Source: Eubacterium sp. CAG:180 (lineage in GTDB: Bacteria; Bacillota; Clostridia; Oscillospirales; Acutalibacteraceae). From it: a stretch of DNA of 64,000 nucleotides. This document shows, in pieces, positions 58,806-64,000 of this stretch. Location of the stretch: contig HF993135.1 of NCBI GenBank assembly GCA_000432435.1, positions 44,365 through 108,364 of the forward strand, read 5' to 3'. The position numbers and the translations under genes are program-made. How positions within the stretch are numbered: the stretch's first letter is position 1; each line of letters opens with the position of its first letter. Under the pieces are notes generated by a model. The model worked only from the letters and a program-made list of their open reading frames with translations. It ran no database searches and was not told the origin of the DNA.

Positions 58806-59297
58806 ATGAAAAAAGTTGCAATAATCATGGGCTCTGACAGCGATCTGCCCACAGCCGAAAAAGCGGCAACAGAGCTTAAAAAGCTCGAAATACCCTTTGA
58901 GGTTCACGTGATGTCGGCACACCGCACACCGGACGAGGCGTCGGCCTTTTCAAAGAACGCCGAGGAAAACGGATTCGGAGTTATAATTTCAATAGCCGGT
59001 ATGGCGGCTCATCTCGGCGGAGTGCTTGCCGCCAACACCGTTTTACCGGTAATAGGCGTTCCGGTGGGTTCGTCATTCGGCGGACTCGACGCACTTTTGG
59101 CCACGGTACAGATGCCGTCCGGCATTCCCGTAGCCACGGTGGCTTTGGGCGGAGGCAAAAACGCCGCAATTCTCGCGGCTCAAATGCTTGCTCTCTCCGA
59201 CGACTCTCTTCGGGAGAAGCTGCGCGGTATGAGAAAAGAAATGGCCGAAGCGGTTCGTGAAAAAGATGATATAATTTCAAATCAATTTAAAAACTAA
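58806..59297 (+). CDS. purE: N5-carboxyaminoimidazole ribonucleotide mutase (class I PurE)
   Basis: The 163-residue protein has IIMGSDSDLPTAEKAATELKKL, VMSAHRTPDEA with the catalytic His, IAGMAAHLGGVLAANT and GSSFGGLDALLATVQMPSGIPVATV, all PurE. It makes CAIR in purine synthesis. CGGAGGAACAAAAG precedes the ATG. First enzyme gene of the purE-C-F-M-N operon. Confidence 0.97.
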   Translation: MKKVAIIMGSDSDLPTAEKAATELKKLEIPFEVHVMSAHRTPDEASAFSKNAEENGFGVIISIAGMAAHLGGVLAANTVLPVIGVPVGSSFGGLDALLATVQMPSGIPVATVALGGGKNAAILAAQMLALSDDSLREKLRGMRKEMAEAVREKDDIISNQFKN

Positions 59298-59319
59298 AAC
59301 AGAAGGAGATATACAAATT

Positions 59320-60033
59320 ATGAAAAAGCTTGAACAGCTCTATGAAGGTAAGGCAAAAAAGGTTTTTGCAACGGATGAGGACGGCGTTGTAATAGTTGAT
59401 TATAAAGACGACGCAACCGCTTTTAACGGCGAGAAAAAAGGAACCATAATGGGTAAGGGCGTAGTTAACAACAAAATGTCAAACTATGTATTCGGTCTGC
59501 TCGAAAAGGACGGAGTTCCCACTCATTTTATAAAGGAGCTCAGCGACCGTGAAACCGCCGTTAAAAAGGTTTCAATAGTTCCGCTTGAGGTAATAGTAAG
59601 AAATGTGGCCGCAGGCAGCTTTTCAAAGAGAATGGGCGTTCCCGAGGGAAAAGAGCTCCTCTGCCCCATTCTTGAATTCAGCTACAAAAACGATGAGCTC
59701 GGCGATCCGTTTATCAACGACGATTATGCGCTCGCACTCGGACTTGCGACTCAGGACGAAATCGACACAATAAAGAATTACACAAGAAAAGTAAACGAGT
59801 GCCTCAAAAAGTATTTCCTCTCTGCCGGAATGAAGCTTATTGACTTTAAAATCGAATTCGGCAGACTTCCCGACGGCACAATAATCCTTGCCGACGAAAT
59901 ATCGCCCGACACTTGCCGTCTCTGGGATGTCAAGACAAACGAGAAGCTCGATAAGGACCGCTTCCGCCGCGATCTCGGCAATGTGGAAGAAGCTTACAAC
60001 GAAGTATTCCGTCGTCTCGGCCTTAAAGACTAA
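59320..60033 (+). CDS. purC: Phosphoribosylaminoimidazole-succinocarboxamide synthase (SAICAR synthetase)
   Basis: The 237-residue protein has LYEGKAKKVFATDEDGVVIVDYKDDATAFNG, VPLEVIVRNVAAGSFSKRMG and LADEISPDTCRLWD. It joins CAIR and aspartate using ATP. AGAAGGAGATATACAAATT is a very strong ribosome binding site. Confidence 0.98.
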   Translation: MKKLEQLYEGKAKKVFATDEDGVVIVDYKDDATAFNGEKKGTIMGKGVVNNKMSNYVFGLLEKDGVPTHFIKELSDRETAVKKVSIVPLEVIVRNVAAGSFSKRMGVPEGKELLCPILEFSYKNDELGDPFINDDYALALGLATQDEIDTIKNYTRKVNECLKKYFLSAGMKLIDFKIEFGRLPDGTIILADEISPDTCRLWDVKTNEKLDKDRFRRDLGNVEEAYNEVFRRLGLKD

Positions 60034-60065
60034 GCAGTTTACAAAAGCAATTTACGAGGTATTAT

Positions 60066-61508
60066 ATGTTTGACAGTATTCATGAGGAGTGCGGCGTTTT
60101 CGGTATATACTCCGAAGAGACCGCAGACGTGGCGTCCGCGGCATATTATGCGCTCTTTGCACTTCAACACCGCGGTCAGGAGAGCTGCGGAATAGCGGTA
60201 AATGACGACGGCGTTATTAACTGCTACAAGGATGCGGGGCTTGTAAATGACGTGTTCAGCCGTGAAAAACTTGCTTCGCTCGGTATGGGGCAAATGGCTG
60301 TCGGTCACGTCCGCTACGGCACCACGGGAGGCGGCTCACGAGAGAACGCGCAACCGATGGTAGTAAACCACATAAAGGGCAGCATGGCTCTCGCTCACAA
60401 CGGCAATCTTACAAATGCCGCCGAGCTTCGCAGAGAACTTGAGATGAGCGGTTCGATTTTTCACTCGACAAGCGACACCGAGGTTATTTCATACATCATA
60501 ACCAAGGAGCGAATTGCCGCTCCGTCAATTGAGGCGGCGGTCTTTTCGGCAATGTACCGCCTAAAGGGAGCTTATTCTCTTATCATAATGTCGCCGTCAA
60601 AGCTCATAGCGGCGCGTGACCCGCTCGGATTTCGTCCGCTTTGCATAGGCAAAAAGGGCGGTAAAACGATATTCGCTTCCGAATCTTGTGCTTTATCCAC
60701 TCTCGGTGCAGAATATGTACGCGATGTGCGCCCCGGCGAAATAGTGGTTATCGACAAATACGGTATGCGCTCAATAGAGGGTCATTGCTCCGACCGCAAA
60801 AAGGCTCTTTGCGTATTTGAATATATATATTTCGCACGTCCCGATTCCGTTATCGAGGGTGCTTCGGTACATTTGGCAAGGCAGAAGGCCGGAGAATTTC
60901 TCGCCGAAGAGCATCCCGTTGACGCCGACGTTGTAATAGGTGTGCCCGACAGCGGTCTTGACGCCGCAATGGGATATGCCAAAAAATCGGGAATCCCCTA
61001 CGGTATGGGCTTTATCAAAAACAAATATATAGGCAGGTCGTTTATACAGCCGACTCAGGAGCAGCGCGAAAGCGATGTCAGGATAAAGCTCAATGTGATA
61101 GGTTCCACAGTAAAGGGCAAAAGAGTTGTTATGATAGACGACTCAATAGTCCGAGGAACAACAAGTGCGAGAATAGTTAAACAGCTCCGCGACGCAGGGG
61201 CAAAAGAGGTCCACGTGCGCGTTTCGGCTCCCCCGTTCAGGCATCCGTGCTATTTCGGAACGGATATAGACTCGGCCGAAAACCTTATAGCAAACAACCA
61301 TTCAATAGATGAAATCCGCGAAATAATCGGTGCGGATTCGCTCGGATTTCTCAGCGAAGAACACGTCTTTGAGCTTGCCGACGGCTGCAAGCTCGACTTC
61401 TGTGCCGCCTGCTTCAACGGCAAGTATCCGATTGAAATACCTGCCGACACCAACAAAACTCAGTTTGAAAAGAAGATAAGCGAAAAGAATGAAAAGGAGA
61501 ATTTATAA
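60066..61508 (+). CDS. purF: Amidophosphoribosyltransferase
   Basis: The 480-residue protein has Cys nucleophile after a short propeptide (HEECGVFGIYSEE), FALQHRGQESCGIA, a PRPP-binding VVMIDDSIVRGTTSARI and C-terminal cysteines (FCAACFNGKYP) fitting an iron-sulfur cluster as in the Bacillus enzyme. It makes phosphoribosylamine, the first purine step. The ATG at 60066 is preceded only by a modest ACGAGGTAT. Confidence 0.97.
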   Translation: MFDSIHEECGVFGIYSEETADVASAAYYALFALQHRGQESCGIAVNDDGVINCYKDAGLVNDVFSREKLASLGMGQMAVGHVRYGTTGGGSRENAQPMVVNHIKGSMALAHNGNLTNAAELRRELEMSGSIFHSTSDTEVISYIITKERIAAPSIEAAVFSAMYRLKGAYSLIIMSPSKLIAARDPLGFRPLCIGKKGGKTIFASESCALSTLGAEYVRDVRPGEIVVIDKYGMRSIEGHCSDRKKALCVFEYIYFARPDSVIEGASVHLARQKAGEFLAEEHPVDADVVIGVPDSGLDAAMGYAKKSGIPYGMGFIKNKYIGRSFIQPTQEQRESDVRIKLNVIGSTVKGKRVVMIDDSIVRGTTSARIVKQLRDAGAKEVHVRVSAPPFRHPCYFGTDIDSAENLIANNHSIDEIREIIGADSLGFLSEEHVFELADGCKLDFCAACFNGKYPIEIPADTNKTQFEKKISEKNEKENL

Positions 61509-62545
61509 TGGAAAAGAGCTTTTCCGAGAGCTACAAGGCTGCCGGTGTTGACATAACCGCCGGATACAAGTCAGTTGAGCTTATGAAACAGCATATCAAA
61601 AGGACTCTCACCTCGGGAGCAATGTCGGATATAGGCGGCTTCGGCGGACTCTTTGACCTCAAGGATGAGATGTGCTCGGAGCCGATACTCGTAAGCGGCA
61701 CCGACGGCGTAGGCACAAAGCTTAAAATCGCTATGCTTTTAGACAAACACGACACCATAGGCATAGACTGCGTTGCAATGTGCGTAAACGACGTTATCTG
61801 CTGTGGTGCAAAACCTCTTTTCTTCCTTGATTACATCGCTTGCGGAAAAAACTATCCCGAAAAGATAGCATCAATAGTATCGGGCGTTGCAGAAGGCTGC
61901 GTCAGAGCCGGCTGTGCTCTCATAGGCGGTGAAACAGCCGAGCATCCCGGTATGATGCCCGAGGACGACTACGACCTTGCCGGATTCACGGTAGGCATAG
62001 TTAACAAGCCCGATGTATTTGACAACAAATCGGTAAAGGCCGGCGACGTTATAATCGCCCTGCCCTCAAGCGGCGTACATTCAAACGGATTTTCGCTTGT
62101 CAGAAAGGTATTCGATTTTGACAAGGGTGGTATAGATAAGACGTATGACGAGCTCGGCTCGACCATAGGCGAGGCTCTTTTAACTCCCACCGAGATATAT
62201 GTAAAGCCCGTGCTTGCGCTCGCAAAGGAAGTTAAAATTAAGGCTGTATCGCACATAACCGGCGGCGGCTTTTATGAGAATATTCCGAGAAGCCTGCCGG
62301 AAGGCATAACCGCTGTTATCGAGAAAAAAGCTCTTAAAATACTCCCCGTATTCGATATTATCGAAAAAACCGGCAACATTCCGGAAAGGGATATGTTCAA
62401 CACCTTTAATATGGGCGTTGGAATGAGCATAACAGTTGCCCCAGAGGACGCCGACAGGGCCGTAAGAATCCTTCGCGAAAGCGGCACAGATGCATATATC
62501 ATAGGTGAAACCGCAAGCGGCGAAGACGGTGTTAAAATATGCTGA
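61508..62545 (+). CDS. purM: Phosphoribosylformylglycinamidine cyclo-ligase (AIR synthetase)
   Basis: The 345-residue protein has VSGTDGVGTKLKIA, FFLDYIACGK, ALIGGETAEHPGMM and VKAVSHITGGGFYENIPR-type motifs of PurM. It closes FGAM to AIR. Its ATG overlaps the purF stop (TAATG), with AAAAGGAGAATT upstream. Confidence 0.97.
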   Translation: MEKSFSESYKAAGVDITAGYKSVELMKQHIKRTLTSGAMSDIGGFGGLFDLKDEMCSEPILVSGTDGVGTKLKIAMLLDKHDTIGIDCVAMCVNDVICCGAKPLFFLDYIACGKNYPEKIASIVSGVAEGCVRAGCALIGGETAEHPGMMPEDDYDLAGFTVGIVNKPDVFDNKSVKAGDVIIALPSSGVHSNGFSLVRKVFDFDKGGIDKTYDELGSTIGEALLTPTEIYVKPVLALAKEVKIKAVSHITGGGFYENIPRSLPEGITAVIEKKALKILPVFDIIEKTGNIPERDMFNTFNMGVGMSITVAPEDADRAVRILRESGTDAYIIGETASGEDGVKIC

Positions 62546-63171
62546 AGACAAAAATAGCCGTCTTTGTTTCCGGCGGCGGAACAAATTTTGAGGCTCTTAT
62601 AAACGCTCAGGAAAACGGTAAGATACCGCATGGCGAGATAGTTTTGATGGTGTCCTCCTCAAAGACTGCATACGCGCTCAAAAGAGCCGAAAATCACGGT
62701 ATAAAATCCGTTGTATGCTCAAAAAAAGAGCTCGGAAGCCAGGAAAGCTTTGAAGAAGAGATTTTAAAAAATCTCGAAGAAAACGATATTCAGTTAATTG
62801 TTCTTGCGGGCTTTATGTCAATACTCTCAAAGGAGTTCACAAAAAAGTACGAAAACCGAATCATAAACATTCACCCGTCGCTTATACCGTCGTTTTGCGG
62901 TGAGGGCTTCTACGGGCTTCATGTTCACGAAGCAGCTCTGAAAAAGGGCGTTAAGGTTACGGGCGCTACGGTGCATATAGTAAACGAGATTCCCGACGGC
63001 GGACCGATTATTATGCAAAGGGCAGTTTATGTTGAGGAAAATGACACTCCCGAGATACTTCAAAAACGCGTTATGGAGCAGGCGGAGTGGAAAATTCTCC
63101 CCGAGTCGGTCGAGCTTATGTGCTCAGGTAAAGTAAAAATCGAAAACGGCAGAACATACTGCAATGAATGA
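62539..63171 (+). CDS. purN: Phosphoribosylglycinamide formyltransferase
   Basis: The 210-residue protein has IAVFVSGGGTNFEALI, VLAGFMSILS, INIHPSLIPSFCGEGFYG and GATVHIVNEIPDGGPIIMQ with the catalytic Asn/His/Asp set. It formylates GAR with 10-formyl-THF. It overlaps purM by 7 nt. Confidence 0.97.
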   Translation: MLKTKIAVFVSGGGTNFEALINAQENGKIPHGEIVLMVSSSKTAYALKRAENHGIKSVVCSKKELGSQESFEEEILKNLEENDIQLIVLAGFMSILSKEFTKKYENRIINIHPSLIPSFCGEGFYGLHVHEAALKKGVKVTGATVHIVNEIPDGGPIIMQRAVYVEENDTPEILQKRVMEQAEWKILPESVELMCSGKVKIENGRTYCNE

Positions 63172-63907
63172 GAACAAATTCACGGGTAAGGCGGAGCTTT
63201 ATTCGAAGTATCGTCCGTCATATCCCGAAAAGCTTATTGATTGGCTTTACGAAATGACTAACGCCGAAGCCGTGGCGGATATAGGCGCAGGCACAGGAAT
63301 TTTCACATCTGCGCTGCTCAAAAAGCCGTGGAGCGTAACGGCGGTTGAACCTAACTCGGATATGCTCTCGGTTCTCAAAAAAGCTTTGGGCGACAAGGTA
63401 AAAACGGTTGTTGCCTCAGCGGAAAGCACAACGCTTAACGCCAAAAGTATTAACCTGATAACCGTTGCCCAAGCGTTTCATTGGTTCGATAAGGCGAGGT
63501 TCAAGGCGGAGTGCCGACGGATATTAACTCATGACGGACACCTTGCTATCGTGTGGAATTCAAGATGTCAGAACAGTCTTGAAGAAGAGCGCAACAAAAT
63601 CTGTATGAAATATTGCGACTGCTACCGAAGCGGTCATGTCAAGACAGGTTATGATGACTTTGACGGCGACTCATTTTTAAGAAACGAATATTTTAAAAAC
63701 ACCGATTTTTTAAGACTTGAAAATGAGAGATTTGTCACAAAGGAACAGTTTATCGGCGACAATCTTTCCCGTTCGTATGCGCCGCGGCGTGATGACAGCG
63801 GCTATGACGGCTTTGTTTGTGAGCTTGAAAATGCTTTTTCAAAACATGAAAAAGGCGGCAAGGTTTCACAAAATTATATTACCGAGTGTTATCTCGGTTC
63901 ATTTTAA
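63164..63907 (+). CDS. Class I SAM-dependent methyltransferase
   Basis: The 247-residue protein has AVADIGAGTGIFTSALL (SAM motif I), VTAVEPNSDML (motif II) and LITVAQAFHWFD (motif post-I), typical of the Methyltransf_11 class. It overlaps purN by 8 nt and is followed 24 bp later by the IMP cyclohydrolase gene, so it sits inside the purine operon. Its substrate is unknown. It is not a known purine pathway enzyme. Confidence 0.85.
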   Translation: MNENKFTGKAELYSKYRPSYPEKLIDWLYEMTNAEAVADIGAGTGIFTSALLKKPWSVTAVEPNSDMLSVLKKALGDKVKTVVASAESTTLNAKSINLITVAQAFHWFDKARFKAECRRILTHDGHLAIVWNSRCQNSLEEERNKICMKYCDCYRSGHVKTGYDDFDGDSFLRNEYFKNTDFLRLENERFVTKEQFIGDNLSRSYAPRRDDSGYDGFVCELENAFSKHEKGGKVSQNYITECYLGSF

Positions 63908-63931
63908 TAAATTTTGAAAGGATATTGCTTC

Positions 63932-64000
63932 ATGGAGATAAAATCTATTAAGGAAGAGCTTAATTCTCTCGCATATCACGGTAGGGGAATTATGATAGGA
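63932..64000 (+). CDS. IMP cyclohydrolase, PurO-like (5' end only)
   Basis: Only 23 codons are inside the window: MEIKSIKEELNSLAYHGRGI and on. SYxGRGI-type openings are those of the IMP_cyclohydrolase family, which replaces the C-terminal activity of PurH in many Clostridia. AAAGGATATTGCTTC precedes ATG 63932. The right edge cuts the gene. If correct, a separate AICAR formyltransferase is expected downstream. Confidence 0.65.
   Translation, partial: MEIKSIKEELNSLAYHGRGIMIG

Overview
The window looks like a chromosomal segment of an anaerobic, endospore-forming Firmicute (class Clostridia, most likely a gut Oscillospiraceae/Ruminococcaceae-type organism). This rests on the cotJABC spore-coat operon, strong GGAGG ribosome binding sites, TTGACA/17/TATAAT promoters, a T-box leader, DUF6514 and DUF5058 proteins, a PASTA protein and sialic-acid catabolism. 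Base composition is moderate and codon usage looks even across the window. I recognise no transposase, integrase or prophage gene.

Layout. 1-2.5 kb: sialic acid use (ROK kinase cut by the left edge, nanE, divergent nanA). 2.5-5.8 kb: a PASTA protein whose kinase domain has lost its catalytic residues, a YczE/YitT membrane protein and a small membrane protein. 6.3-13 kb: glycoside uptake and cleavage (GPH symporter, GH31 glycosidase coupled to a type-B esterase) and a MATE exporter behind an attenuator-like leader. 13.1-20.8 kb: a complete type II-A CRISPR-Cas locus (cas9-cas1-cas2-csn2, leader, five spacers, divergent tracrRNA), with a SWIM zinc-finger membrane protein gene abutting the far end of the array. 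21-22.2 kb: cotJABC. 22.3-33.5 kb: a stand-alone acyltransferase, ilvA-ridA, a membrane M28 peptidase, a secreted GH25 lysozyme with tandem wall-binding repeats, and an EEP phosphatase-nucleotidyltransferase-MATE operon. 33.6-39.8 kb: a PI-PLC-like/CehA-like phosphoesterase operon, bioY, and proS with a T-box. 40-44 kb: a putative signalling cluster (LytTR regulator without phospho-acceptor; divergent XRE regulator, zinc-ribbon membrane protein and Ser/Thr kinase). 44.2-50.9 kb: an aromatic amino acid operon (aroF-tyrA-aroB-aroA-aroC-pheA). 50.9-56.9 kb: a polar amino acid ABC transporter with a circularly permuted binding protein, a second GPH symporter and two membrane proteins. 57-64 kb: tRNA-Ala, an alpha/beta hydrolase, and the purine operon purE-C-F-M-N, a methyltransferase and an IMP cyclohydrolase cut by the right edge.

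Strongest discovery: the aromatic operon is preceded by an unannotated 33-codon leader peptide containing a run of Tyr and Phe codons. A mutually exclusive 12-bp antiterminator and an intrinsic terminator follow it. This is a textbook ribosome-mediated Phe/Tyr attenuator, in a phylum that more often uses T-boxes. The next most interesting items are the kinase/LytTR/XRE cluster, the PASTA pseudokinase, the MATE leader ORF overlapping a terminator, the circularly permuted binding protein, and a CRISPR leader whose transcript can pair with the repeat.
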